From the IMG/VR virus record IMGVR_UViG_3300044634_000076, positions 1 to 49,631 of that record: DNA of 49,631 nucleotides; one strand, given 5' to 3'. Shown here piece by piece: positions 41,671 to 49,612 of this stretch (positions are counted from its first letter, which is position 1; every line of letters begins with the position of its first letter). Made by a program: the position numbers and the translations under genes. This DNA comes from a virus. The notes under the pieces are model-generated. The model searched no databases. It was not told where the DNA came from and saw only the letters and a program-made list of their open reading frames with translations.

Positions 41671-41695
41671 AAAAGGGGCTCCGAAGAGCCCCTTT
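41671..41695 (-). terminator. Rho-independent terminator with UUCG loop after the decoration-like gene
   Basis: On the minus strand AAAGGGGCTC-TTCG-GAGCCCCTTT makes a 10-bp stem and is followed by further Ts. It lies 14 bases after the decoration-like gene stop and is the strongest terminator-like hairpin in the late region. Confidence 0.85.
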
Positions 41696-41708
41696 ATTGT
41701 GCCACCGA

Positions 41709-42047
41709 TTAGGCGCTAAGAACAGCGCCCCAGTTTTCGTCACCTAAGCTGATGTAAGCACCAGACATGTTAGCGGCCAAAGCCTTAGCAGCATTAGCAG
41801 AACCGTTGTTAATTTTGCCGCCAGTATTGGGATACACGTTTAATGCAACACCAGAACTATTAACAATATAAACGATTTCGCCAAGGCCGTAGCCTGTAGG
41901 CAACTTAACGCCGTCGCTGGCGTTGCCAGTTGTAACGTAGTTGATAGCAGAATTCAAGGCAGTAGCACCGGCTTGAGTTTGAGTAGTACCAGCTGTTGCA
42001 GCTTCATAGCCGCCAACCGCACGACCAAATTGAGTTGAATAAGTCAT
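41709..42047 (-). CDS. Capsid decoration-like protein, 112 aa
   Basis: It is a small Ala/Gly/Thr-rich beta protein opening MTYSTQFGRAVGGYEAATAG, with GLGEIVYIVNSSGVALNVYP and NTGGKIN and an end LGDENWGAVLSA. Its location directly after the major capsid gene, between two strong terminators, is that of head decoration proteins. The isolated transcription arrangement fits a high-copy virion protein. No decisive motif is seen. Confidence 0.55.
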   Translation of the reverse strand: MTYSTQFGRAVGGYEAATAGTTQTQAGATALNSAINYVTTGNASDGVKLPTGYGLGEIVYIVNSSGVALNVYPNTGGKINNGSANAAKALAANMSGAYISLGDENWGAVLSA

Positions 42048-42070
42048 TTTAAATCTCCAAAATAAAAGTT

Positions 42071-42092
42071 AAAAACGGGGGCCGAAGCCCCC
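42071..42092 (-). terminator. Terminator with UUCG loop after the major capsid gene
   Basis: On the minus strand GGGGGC-TTCG-GCCCCC is followed by GTTTTT. It lies 7 bases after the capsid stop and should separate capsid mRNA from the following gene. Confidence 0.8.
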
Positions 42093-42098
42093 AGTTTA

Positions 42099-43097
42099 TT
42101 AGGTTGTACCGACTTGAGCAACAACCAAAGCCTCAGGCTTAACAGTCTTACGACCGTAGACAGCCAAACCGCGGACGATATCGCCGAAGTCTGTTTGGTT
42201 ACGCAAAGGTTCTGTCTTGTTTACAGTCATGGCAAAAGACATCGCTGCCTTGGTGCCAGCAACCATGACACGACGGGCTTTAGCGTCAGCCAAAGTAGCG
42301 CCAGTAGAGGGAGCAGTCAAACCAGCCACCAAAGCCTTACCTGCTGCGCCGCGTGGGAGCAAGTTAGACACGTAAACTGTGAAACGATCCAACATACCGA
42401 TCTTGCCGCTACGGATGGTCGACTGAGCGTCGCCAGTGAAGTAGGCTTGAGCGATGTTAGATTGCATCAACAGGTGACGGTCGAAGGGGCTGATAATCAA
42501 CCAACGGCCATCTTCAGGAACGTTCTGCTCGTCCAACACTGTGGACATACGCAGAATACCCTTGAGCACGTTCTCAGGAGTGGCTTGGTCGATAGGAGCT
42601 GTGTCTGTACCCAAGTTGTAGGCAGCAGAGATAGCACCAGCACCAGAACCTTCGTTAGCAGCAGCAGGGCCTTCAGTGACCATGTTGTTGAAGAAAACTT
42701 CGTTTTCAATAGAAATTTTCAACTGCTTGGCAGCGTCTTCTGTGAACATGTTCATCAAGTTCATGTCAGACTGGTATGACAAAACGTCGTTTACTTGAAC
42801 GCCGAAGTACTTACCCTTGTTCACTTGCATATCTTGGAAGATAGGAGTGGGGACTTCGTAAGACAAGTTCTGGCCAACAGTGTAGTCAGAGATGCTGATT
42901 GAAGGAGCCAAACGGATACGGATGGTATCGCCTTGGTTCTTCAACTCGCCTTCGTAATCGGTGTTAGCGATTTCAGACAACATTGTGTTTTGGTAAAACT
43001 TGGCCAGCAATTTGCCAGACCACAGGGTGGGGATAAACGCACCGGAGTACGATGTGCTCGTATTAAACGGAGCTTGGACGGGATATACAGCAGCCAT
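42099..43097 (-). CDS. Major capsid protein (HK97 fold)
   Basis: The 332-residue protein has the expected length and order: an N-arm (MAAVYPVQAPFNTSTSYSGA), FIPTLWSGKLLAKFYQNTM, an E-loop region with GDTIRIRLAP, then PEDGRWLIISPFDRHLL and GMLDRFTVYVSNLL, which are hallmark stretches of podovirus-type HK97-fold capsids. It would form the icosahedral shell on the scaffold encoded just before it. A full AGGAGG ribosome site (43102-43107) predicts high expression, and a terminator follows. Confidence 0.9.
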   Translation of the reverse strand: MAAVYPVQAPFNTSTSYSGAFIPTLWSGKLLAKFYQNTMLSEIANTDYEGELKNQGDTIRIRLAPSISISDYTVGQNLSYEVPTPIFQDMQVNKGKYFGVQVNDVLSYQSDMNLMNMFTEDAAKQLKISIENEVFFNNMVTEGPAAANEGSGAGAISAAYNLGTDTAPIDQATPENVLKGILRMSTVLDEQNVPEDGRWLIISPFDRHLLMQSNIAQAYFTGDAQSTIRSGKIGMLDRFTVYVSNLLPRGAAGKALVAGLTAPSTGATLADAKARRVMVAGTKAAMSFAMTVNKTEPLRNQTDFGDIVRGLAVYGRKTVKPEALVVAQVGTT

Positions 43098-43146
43098 TTT
43101 GGCCTCCTAAAAAATAACAGGTTGGGTTTCAACGCTGTAACACGGA

Positions 43147-44118
43147 TCACGCAACTACGCGACCTTCCATGTATGCAGCATCAATTTCAGCTTCAAGTTT
43201 CTTTGCCGCGTCGATTTGCCCTTTAGTTCCCAAGTCTGTTGCTCTACGAAACATTTTTTCAATGTCCGCGTTGCTGTAGACCTTGCCTTTTGGAGAGGCA
43301 CTAGGGGCGCTTGAGGCACCACGATTTGGCTGAATTTGACGTTCAAGTTCGTCAGTTTTATCTGTTTTGCTTTCTACGGGGGCAATGCTCTGTTGGAACA
43401 TCGTTACGTAGTGCGCAACTCCTTCGGCGTCGCCTCGGTTAAACGCTTGCTGCGCAACAGTGGATCGTGGCGCTCTGAGTAACGGGTCAACTTCGTTCAG
43501 CCACGCAATCCACTTGGGATCGGCGTTAACTGCTTCAAAGTTTGGCACCATACGGTACAGACGTTGCTCAAAACTTGCTTCAGATACCTGAGTACCGGTC
43601 GTGTTCAACTGCTCGCGCAATTTCTCATTCTCAGCTTTCATAGCATCGAGCTCACCTCGAAACTCTGCTGCCACTTCGCGGGCAACCTTGCGTTGGACTT
43701 CAATTAAGTCCTCACCAAATGCTTGAACATCAGCATCCGTAACCAACTTCTCAGCAACTGCAGGCTTCTTCGTCTCGACTGGCTTGGTTTCTACGGCTTT
43801 TTGGAGTTTGTCCAGTTGGGCCTTAAATTCCCGCACGTCGGCGTGTAAGCGTGGCACTTCGGCGTCATATTTGCCTTTTAGGGCGATATAGCGACTTTGC
43901 CATGTTTCTTCAGCGATAGCTGGTTCTGTCGGTTCTGGCTTTGATTCAACAGGTACTTGCTGTTGCGTGGGAGGCTCAGGTGTCGAAGGTTCAGCTGGAG
44001 GATTGTCCTTAGATTGCGGCTCCGGGTCAGCGGGCGCTGGATTTTGACTCTCAGCTATTTGTTTTTCGATCTGTTCCAATTCACGTAATTGAGCTTCTAC
44101 TTGCTTAGGCAATGCCAT
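43147..44118 (-). CDS. Scaffolding protein
   Basis: This 323-residue protein is highly charged and mostly helical. It has a Pro/Glu-rich disordered stretch (about 25-70), a coiled coil (about 80-185, with WQSRYIALKGKYDAEVPRLH) and a basic C-terminal helix-loop-helix (about 270-323) that would contact the capsid. This is the classic scaffold layout, placed between portal and capsid genes. No protease gene is visible. Start supported by AAAGGAAA within the 17-bp repeat. Confidence 0.8.
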   Translation of the reverse strand: MALPKQVEAQLRELEQIEKQIAESQNPAPADPEPQSKDNPPAEPSTPEPPTQQQVPVESKPEPTEPAIAEETWQSRYIALKGKYDAEVPRLHADVREFKAQLDKLQKAVETKPVETKKPAVAEKLVTDADVQAFGEDLIEVQRKVAREVAAEFRGELDAMKAENEKLREQLNTTGTQVSEASFEQRLYRMVPNFEAVNADPKWIAWLNEVDPLLRAPRSTVAQQAFNRGDAEGVAHYVTMFQQSIAPVESKTDKTDELERQIQPNRGASSAPSASPKGKVYSNADIEKMFRRATDLGTKGQIDAAKKLEAEIDAAYMEGRVVA

Positions 44119-44124
44119 TTTAAA

Positions 44125-44141
44125 TTTCCTTTAAAGCGCCA
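44125..44141 (-). repeat. 17-bp intergenic repeat, copy 2
   Basis: TGGCGCTTTAAAGGAAA on the minus strand, identical to 34686-34702. It again lies just upstream of a gene (scaffold, start 44118) and includes the ribosome site. Confidence 0.6.
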
Positions 44142-44205
44142 ACTCTGCATTTCGGGCGTCGGGGTTACCGGTGTGCCGTCCAACATAATGGTTTGCTAGG
44201 ACTAC

Positions 44206-44227
44206 AAAAATCGGGTCATTTGACCCG
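44206..44227 (-). terminator. Terminator overlapping the stop of the small portal-scaffold gene
   Basis: On the minus strand CGGGTCA-AA-TGACCCG is followed by ATTTTTG. The stem contains the TGA stop of the 80-residue gene. A 7-bp stem with a 2-base loop would open slightly but is still stable, and the T-run is clear. Confidence 0.75.
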
Positions 44228-44458
44228 GTCGAAAATCTCGTGCGATTTTTCAACCGCCTCGAGAAAATCTGCTAAGACCTCAGCGCGACCTTGAAGTCGG
44301 TGTATTCGTACTGAATCTTCTGCAAGAATCAAGGAGTCTTTTGTCTCCTCAAGTTTCTTACGAAACAAATCCAATAGAGCACCGTGTTCTTCTAGCTTGC
44401 AACGATATAACGCTTGCACATGCTGTCGATCGGGCTTTTGGCCTATAAAAATCTTCAT
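44216..44458 (-). CDS. Small helical protein between portal and scaffold, 80 aa
   Basis: The sequence MKIFIGQKPDRQHVQALYRC is followed by two charged helices with heptad pattern (LLDLFRKKLEETKDSL and LADFLEAVEKSHEIF). I recognise similar small proteins beside portal genes in other environmental podovirus-like phages; function unknown. It forms its own transcription unit with a near-consensus promoter and a terminator. The predicted RNA start lies 1-3 bases before the ATG, and no Shine-Dalgarno is present, so translation may be leaderless. Confidence 0.7.
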   Translation of the reverse strand: MKIFIGQKPDRQHVQALYRCKLEEHGALLDLFRKKLEETKDSLILAEDSVRIHRLQGRAEVLADFLEAVEKSHEIFDRVK

Positions 44459-44466
44459 ATGTTGAT

Positions 44467-44495
44467 TTTATACCACTGCTCTTTTAAACAGTCAA
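44467..44495 (-). promoter_or_regulatory. Sigma-70-like promoter for the 80-residue gene
   Basis: On the minus strand TTGACT (44490-44495), a 17-base spacer and TATAAA (44467-44472) match the bacterial consensus at 10 of 12 positions. Predicted transcription start is near 44460, almost on the ATG at 44458. Confidence 0.75.
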
Positions 44496-44504
44496 CAAAA
44501 GTTT

Positions 44505-46595
44505 TTAAATTCCGTTAGGGCGTGGTGACATCATGTTACCTTCGCGCCCGCCTACTTGACTTCCATCAGGTAGCGTATTTTGTGGAGCAGGGCCTTGTGT
44601 CATACCGGGAGCGCCCGGTGCGCCGCCCTGAAGTTCGCCTGCAATTATTGCTAACTGTTCTTGAAGCTGCGCGTTTTGCTGCTGCAAAGTTTGCATAGCT
44701 GTCAGTGTAGGACGATCAGGAACAATGCGGTTAACGTTGCCGCTCAGGTTGCGAGCCTGCTCACGTAAGAGTTCGGCAGCGCCATCCATACCAACAATTT
44801 GTTGTGCAACAGGGCTGTTGAGCACCAGAGTCAGGAACTCGTTGCGGCGGATAGCTTCGGCTTCCTTGACCACCAAACTGTTTGCGCCTTTGGCCACGGC
44901 CTTGACGTCGCCGATCAAGTCTGGGTCTTTGCTGTAACGCAAATTGTCTTGGTACAAACGCTCAATTGATGGGACGATGACAGCGCGGTCAATATTGCTA
45001 ATAACCTGCTTAATGCCTTTACCAGCGTTAGAAATTAACATGGACAAGCCAGATGATGTACGTCCTGCGCCGGGTGTGTTCTCGCCAGTCATGTAACGAG
45101 GAATCATGGTGTCTTCATCAGCGCGGGCAGAGAACTTCTCAAACACTGCCATCAACTCATTGGCGTTGCTGTTTGGCTGATAAAACGTTAGCGGCTGTGA
45201 GCCGTCATTAAACTCAGAACTCTGAAACTGCCAGATTTTCCATGGGTGCATTTCAGTGATATCTTCGCCGGGCGGTAAGCGCGAAACATTCACACCCACC
45301 TGCGGGCCAGAGGAGATACCCATGTTGTTTGCTAAAGCACGAGCTGAAGCGTTCACCATGTTCTGGGAATCACGGCACAAGTCCGCAACGCCTTTACCAG
45401 CAACGGCTCCGGGCACTTTCTCGTATGAAGTAACGTAGTATGGTTTGCGACCCAGAGGGTCGTAGTTTAGCACGGCGCGGATCACGGTAGAGCCTACCAA
45501 CCACACTTCGCATGGGTAGCTCAAATCGGGATCGGGAATCTCTTTTGCAGACAAGCCCCAAGTGAGCAAGTCACTGCCCTTTACACTGTCCCACATCTGC
45601 AACGCATCAATCAGGTCAGTTGTAAAAATAGTTTGCGTTGTGTCTTTGCCTTCAGCCGTAGCCTGCGCACTATCTGTCCACAACCATTCGTTTAAATTGC
45701 CGTAGTCAAAGTCTTTAAGCACGGCACGAATTGCGTCGTTGTTATAGCCCGGCACGTCAATCAGAGCTTGCAAATCTTCTTGCGTCATGCGGTGACGCTC
45801 AACGATAAATCCTTCTTGTACATCCGAGCACCATGGAGCCCAGTAAAACATAAACGGATCAACACGCTCCCACTCGTTGGTAATTTCTTCGGAAGGCGCA
45901 AGCTCTCCGTTCTGCCATGCCATGGTTTTGCGTTTACGCTTTACAGGGCCTTTAAGAACGGCATACGGAAAAGTAACAACGTCATCAAGAAATGTATTTA
46001 GCGCATCTGTCCAACCACCCTCAATGAGTTGGTCTTCCATCTTCAATTCCATGCGATCAACACGCTCATTAGCTTCTTCGCGCAGGCGGCGCATAGCCGC
46101 GTCTTTCATCTGCTGTGCATTTTCACGAAGTTGGTTTGGATCAGGAATCTGTCCACCTTGCTCCATTACTGCCTGCAACTGCTGCTGCATGCTAGCCATC
46201 AATTCATTAATTAACTCAGGCGGCAGTGTTGGCTCTGGCGTTGCCTCAAGGCTCCAAGGTTTATCTGTACCTGTACCAAGCAACGTATCACGCAGCCAGC
46301 TCGTAGCAGCGCGGCATTTCACAGAGGTCAAGTTAATGTAAATGTCTGAGCCGCCCTGACGCTTAATCTCAGCTAACTTGTCAGGATTGTATTCACCGTT
46401 ACGCTGCCGTAGACAATCAAGCATGCGCTCTTCAATTGTTCGTTTGGCTTCACGAGCAGACTCCCAGCGCTTTCGTGCGTGCGCAGCCAACCCTTGGATA
46501 ACAGGCGTAGCCTGCATCTCTGTGTTGCGTTTCTGGGATTCCCGTTCCAAATCGCGGGAACGAGCTACTGGGATGAGTGCGATGCCTGAAGCCAT
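44505..46595 (-). CDS. Portal protein
   Basis: The 696-residue protein has the composition and order of large podovirus-type portals. The helical N-terminus is followed by RQGGSDIYINLTSVKCRAAT, the clip/wing region with DPFMFYWAPWCSDVQ, GLSMLISNAGKGIKQV in the stem region, and a Gln/Gly/Pro-rich C-terminal barrel and tail (about 640-696). Twelve copies would form the DNA-entry ring. It follows the 269-residue virion protein gene and precedes the small helical gene. AAGGAC precedes the start. Confidence 0.88.
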   Translation of the reverse strand: MASGIALIPVARSRDLERESQKRNTEMQATPVIQGLAAHARKRWESAREAKRTIEERMLDCLRQRNGEYNPDKLAEIKRQGGSDIYINLTSVKCRAATSWLRDTLLGTGTDKPWSLEATPEPTLPPELINELMASMQQQLQAVMEQGGQIPDPNQLRENAQQMKDAAMRRLREEANERVDRMELKMEDQLIEGGWTDALNTFLDDVVTFPYAVLKGPVKRKRKTMAWQNGELAPSEEITNEWERVDPFMFYWAPWCSDVQEGFIVERHRMTQEDLQALIDVPGYNNDAIRAVLKDFDYGNLNEWLWTDSAQATAEGKDTTQTIFTTDLIDALQMWDSVKGSDLLTWGLSAKEIPDPDLSYPCEVWLVGSTVIRAVLNYDPLGRKPYYVTSYEKVPGAVAGKGVADLCRDSQNMVNASARALANNMGISSGPQVGVNVSRLPPGEDITEMHPWKIWQFQSSEFNDGSQPLTFYQPNSNANELMAVFEKFSARADEDTMIPRYMTGENTPGAGRTSSGLSMLISNAGKGIKQVISNIDRAVIVPSIERLYQDNLRYSKDPDLIGDVKAVAKGANSLVVKEAEAIRRNEFLTLVLNSPVAQQIVGMDGAAELLREQARNLSGNVNRIVPDRPTLTAMQTLQQQNAQLQEQLAIIAGELQGGAPGAPGMTQGPAPQNTLPDGSQVGGREGNMMSPRPNGI

Positions 46596-46604
46596 GAGAT
46601 GTCC

Positions 46605-47414
46605 TTAAATCCTTGGGATTCCGGGGCCGGGGGCCGTAGCACCGGCTATGTAGATGCCCTCAAACTCAGCAGACACATTAGAAGTTCCTGCTGAAGCAAT
46701 TGCCCTAATTTCAATGTCTGTCTTTTCAGCAAAAGCAAGCGGTGTGTGCAGATCAACCACGAAGTCTCCGTTGCCGGGGGTACGCGCTGAACTTTGTATT
46801 CTAAACACACCACCCAATGGGCGTTGAATCAATTGAAAGTTGGTTGATGCGTTTGCGGTTGAGTTTGCAGATGTAAAGAAAGTTCCCATTAAATACAAGG
46901 TATAACCTGCGGGTACAGTCCAAAATGCCATTTGCGTTTGGTTTGCACCAATAGCAATCATGCCGTATACAGTTGCTGGTACGCCCGAAGTAACAGTGCC
47001 AGTGCCAGCGTAGATAGTTCCTACGGCAGTTGCACCAGAACCAGCGGTGGTTACATACATACGAGAAATACGCAAGTAACTGTTGCCAGTATTGACTGCT
47101 GTTTGCCCATCTAATAGGACAGACTCGCTAATTTCGTTGTAATTTGCATCAAGACCAAAAATAGCAATTGTTCTTGCGCCAGTTCCAGCAGAAGTATCGT
47201 CTGCACTTGAGCTAGAGATTTTCATTACAGTGGCAGAAGCGGGGTATGCATACGTTCCGCCTTGTGCCCAAACTGTTTCTACGGATGTGCCGACATCACC
47301 GTTGATGCCGAACTTAAATAAGGCTTTATGGCCAGCGATCTGATTACGGGCTACCTGAAGCTCAAACGGCTCATTGGTGTTTTCAGACGTGGTGGACGGG
47401 TAAAAGAAAGGCAT
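46605..47414 (-). CDS. Virion structural protein, 269 aa
   Basis: It is an all-beta protein rich in Thr/Ser/Ala/Gly, opening MPFFYPSTTSENTNEPFELQ. Its strands include AIFGLDANYNEISESVLLDG and a repeated AGTSNVSAEF-like end. This looks like a jelly-roll or fibre-like virion component; I have seen such genes between terminase and portal. I chose the ATG at 47414 because GGAG is correctly spaced only for it. It has its own promoter at the end of the terminase gene. Role unproven. Confidence 0.65.
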   Translation of the reverse strand: MPFFYPSTTSENTNEPFELQVARNQIAGHKALFKFGINGDVGTSVETVWAQGGTYAYPASATVMKISSSSADDTSAGTGARTIAIFGLDANYNEISESVLLDGQTAVNTGNSYLRISRMYVTTAGSGATAVGTIYAGTGTVTSGVPATVYGMIAIGANQTQMAFWTVPAGYTLYLMGTFFTSANSTANASTNFQLIQRPLGGVFRIQSSARTPGNGDFVVDLHTPLAFAEKTDIEIRAIASAGTSNVSAEFEGIYIAGATAPGPGIPRI

Positions 47415-47436
47415 AGTCATCTCCAAGAGTTACCGC

Positions 47437-47464
47437 ATTGTACCGCCCACTGTCAAGTGGTCAA
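47437..47464 (-). promoter_or_regulatory. Sigma-70-like promoter at the end of the terminase gene
   Basis: TTGACC (47459-47464), a 16-base spacer and TACAAT (47437-47442) on the minus strand. The -35 overlaps the terminase stop and lies in a tandem GTCAAGTG duplication. It would start RNA just before the virion-protein ribosome site. Confidence 0.6.
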
Positions 47465-48906
47465 GTGTATGCATACGATGATTTTTTAATTTCTCTACGT
47501 TTCACATCAAGTCCAAACCCTCTGATGTTCATGTCTATGACAGACGCTCCATACTGCAGTGCGTCATGCACGTGGCTCGACTCGTTCTTATCAGGGCTGT
47601 CTTCCAATTCCCCGTTCTTCTTAACCCTATAGCGGTAGCCTGAGCGAAAACCCGTTACGAGCGACGTGCACTGAGGGTCAATCAGAAACATCGCTTTGCC
47701 CTCAATCTGTTTAGCCAGCAGGCGCTCGACTGCCTGAATCCGTAGCTCCGGCTTATTCGTCGGGGGCTTCACGCATTTAAACCCTGCGTTCTTTAGCGCG
47801 TCTACGAGCGTCATCTCGTTTAGCTGCTGCTTCATAAATCCAGCGGGGTCAGGTGCCGCAATAAACTGGTACCCGGGGTATGTGTTGGAGATATGCGGCT
47901 GCAGGCGCGTGGAGATAAACGTCTCGATGCCCATGTTCTCACTGGTAAGCTCGGAGAGCACCAGCACGCGCCCGCGTGGGTCACGCTGCATGAACACTGC
48001 CGCTGGCGTGCGGCCGAAGTCAATCCCTATGGTGATGGGGTAATCCGCGTTCTGTATGGGCTTGATGTGTTCCTTGGCCACGTGGAAGTCTTGTGTGAAC
48101 GTCCTCTGGTAAACCGGTGTGCCCGACAGAGACCTGCCCCACTTACCGTGCACGTACACATCTATCCAATCCTCGCTCTTACCCTCGCATAAGTCCTCGT
48201 AGTAGTGAGACGGCAAGTGCTGCACCCAGTCTGCCTCTTCGCTGAGACCACTCGGTTGGATCGTCACGTGAACTTTCTCAGGGTCTGCGCTGGTGAGATA
48301 CTGCTCCCAGTGTGTGTCCATGTCCGGCGGGTTGGTCGCGCCCCATACTTTCTTCTGTTGCACACCGTAGTCATCCACGCATCCCTGTACGGGATTACCC
48401 TTATCATCCACTCCCCACTGTGTGCGGTGTGGCACCATCATGCCGTTGGGGTATCTACCTAGACGACCTGTCAACGCGTCGAACACGTCTGAGTTTATCT
48501 CACGCACCTCGTCCACCATGGCAAACGAAAGCTGTAATGACAAAAGGCGACGCACGTCGTTGGCGTCGTCCAAACCCCTGAATAGCACGTCACACTCCAC
48601 GTCGTCAAAGCGTAGCGTGAAGCGCAGTTCTGTCCTATGGTAAATACCAGCTTGTCCTTCGGGGAACAAGCCAAGAAAATCTTTAATGGTCGAGTCAAGC
48701 AACATCTGACGTGTGTTACGAACCACTGCACAACGGGAGCGTCGGATACCGTCCGCGCATGCTGCGACTTTGCGAGCCTCGATGGGAATCTTCATCAAGG
48801 ACGCTGTCGTTTTTGTTGAACCCACTGGCCCTACGATGAATGACTGAAACTTATCAGAGAGAAGATATGGGGTTACAGACTGTACTGGGGTGTAGTTAAC
48901 ACTCAT
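47461..48906 (-). CDS. terL: Terminase large subunit
   Basis: The 481-residue packaging motor has an N-terminal ATPase with a variant Walker A GPVGSTKT (residues 26-33, Thr instead of Gly before the lysine), Walker B FAMVDEVRE with D132-E133, and coupling motif GATNPP near 189. The C-terminal RNase H-like nuclease has D296 (IGIDFGRT), D353 (APDPAG) and D448 (HVHDALQYG). It cuts and pumps DNA into the prohead through the portal. Its start overlaps the small subunit stop by 4 bases. Confidence 0.93.
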   Translation of the reverse strand: MSVNYTPVQSVTPYLLSDKFQSFIVGPVGSTKTTASLMKIPIEARKVAACADGIRRSRCAVVRNTRQMLLDSTIKDFLGLFPEGQAGIYHRTELRFTLRFDDVECDVLFRGLDDANDVRRLLSLQLSFAMVDEVREINSDVFDALTGRLGRYPNGMMVPHRTQWGVDDKGNPVQGCVDDYGVQQKKVWGATNPPDMDTHWEQYLTSADPEKVHVTIQPSGLSEEADWVQHLPSHYYEDLCEGKSEDWIDVYVHGKWGRSLSGTPVYQRTFTQDFHVAKEHIKPIQNADYPITIGIDFGRTPAAVFMQRDPRGRVLVLSELTSENMGIETFISTRLQPHISNTYPGYQFIAAPDPAGFMKQQLNEMTLVDALKNAGFKCVKPPTNKPELRIQAVERLLAKQIEGKAMFLIDPQCTSLVTGFRSGYRYRVKKNGELEDSPDKNESSHVHDALQYGASVIDMNIRGFGLDVKRREIKKSSYAYT

Positions 48907-49448
48907 AAGTAGTCATCCCCTGCGTACTCGTAGTTTTCGTCTTCGACCAGCAAAATCGGGGCGTATTCGGCAATTTTTAACGTTTTTACGTCAATTTCAG
49001 GGGTTTCAGCCTCTAAAACAAGGGTCTGTTTAGCTGAATTTGCAGTGCTTGGGATGTTAATTGTGATTGAAAAACCCGGGCCAGCAGTCGAAATTGCACT
49101 GTTTTTAGGCTTCAAATCACCCCATTCAACGAAGTTTTCGATGATTTTTGCTCTTACAGCCGCTGGTGTGTCAGGGTCTCGCACCATATGGTACGCCGTA
49201 GGCAGCAAATCCTCTGCAAGAATACGGGACTTAGCAGCAAATGAGAAGCCACTCTCCTGCATTTCCTTGGTATAGCTGTCCACATACCTCTTGAACTGTG
49301 GGTTCGCAGAGATAGCATCGTACTCTGATTGCGTCAAGCCTTCACCTGCAAGAATCTCCGCAATAGGGCGTGCAGCCCCCACGGTATTTCTAGCAACAGC
49401 AAGTGCAAGTTCGCGCAACACCTGATCGGCATTGATGGAATTGTTCAT
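48903..49448 (-). CDS. Putative terminase small subunit
   Basis: This 181-residue protein precedes and overlaps terL. Its N-terminal helical region, with GEGLTQSEYDAISANPQF, looks like a helix-turn-helix or DNA-recognition unit. A helical oligomerisation part (about 60-115) and an acidic C-terminal tail follow. Such order and size are usual for TerS, which recognises the packaging site. No decisive family motif is seen. A Shine-Dalgarno before the ATG at 49448 is weak. Confidence 0.65.
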   Translation of the reverse strand: MNNSINADQVLRELALAVARNTVGAARPIAEILAGEGLTQSEYDAISANPQFKRYVDSYTKEMQESGFSFAAKSRILAEDLLPTAYHMVRDPDTPAAVRAKIIENFVEWGDLKPKNSAISTAGPGFSITINIPSTANSAKQTLVLEAETPEIDVKTLKIAEYAPILLVEDENYEYAGDDYL

Positions 49449-49487
49449 GGGCGGAATGTACCATGGTTTTTTAACCAGTGTCTATAA

Positions 49488-49517
49488 AAAATAGCTAGAA
49501 AATTTTTGGATTGTCAA
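49488..49517 (-). promoter_or_regulatory. Sigma-70-like promoter for the late (packaging/structural) operon
   Basis: Perfect TTGACA (49512-49517), an 18-base spacer and TATTTT (49488-49493) on the minus strand, in AT-rich DNA. It lies about 40 bases before the terS start and is the best candidate for the main late promoter. Confidence 0.7.
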
Positions 49518-49581
49518 GAGAAGCCCCGGGGTGTAAAATTTAAACTACAAGGTTATTGTGTACATACTAGACATCAAAAAA

Positions 49582-49612
49582 TTGACCTTGTTCTGAGAGT
49601 GACGGATATACA
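49582..49612 (+). promoter_or_regulatory. Possible divergent plus-strand promoter
   Basis: TTGACC (49582-49587), then TATACA (49607-49612) with a long 19-base spacer, pointing away from the late operon. The spacing is poor and no downstream gene is in the window, so this is tentative. Confidence 0.25.

Noticed and set aside
42114-42779. 221-residue plus-strand ORF opposite the capsid gene
   Set aside because: It is an antisense shadow of a clear major capsid gene, with no start signal and no recognisable motif.
43098-43146. Extended -10 promoter (TGTTATTTT) before the capsid gene
   Set aside because: There is no matching -35 and the region is AT-rich near the ribosome site, so the evidence is too weak to list.
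44119-44205. Promoter for scaffold and capsid in the gap before the scaffold gene
   Set aside because: No acceptable -35/-10 pair is found. Only the ribosome site and the 17-bp repeat are evident.
49475-49486. Operator-like inverted repeat before the terS gene
   Set aside because: It is only a 4-5 bp stem in an A/T run, which is expected by chance.
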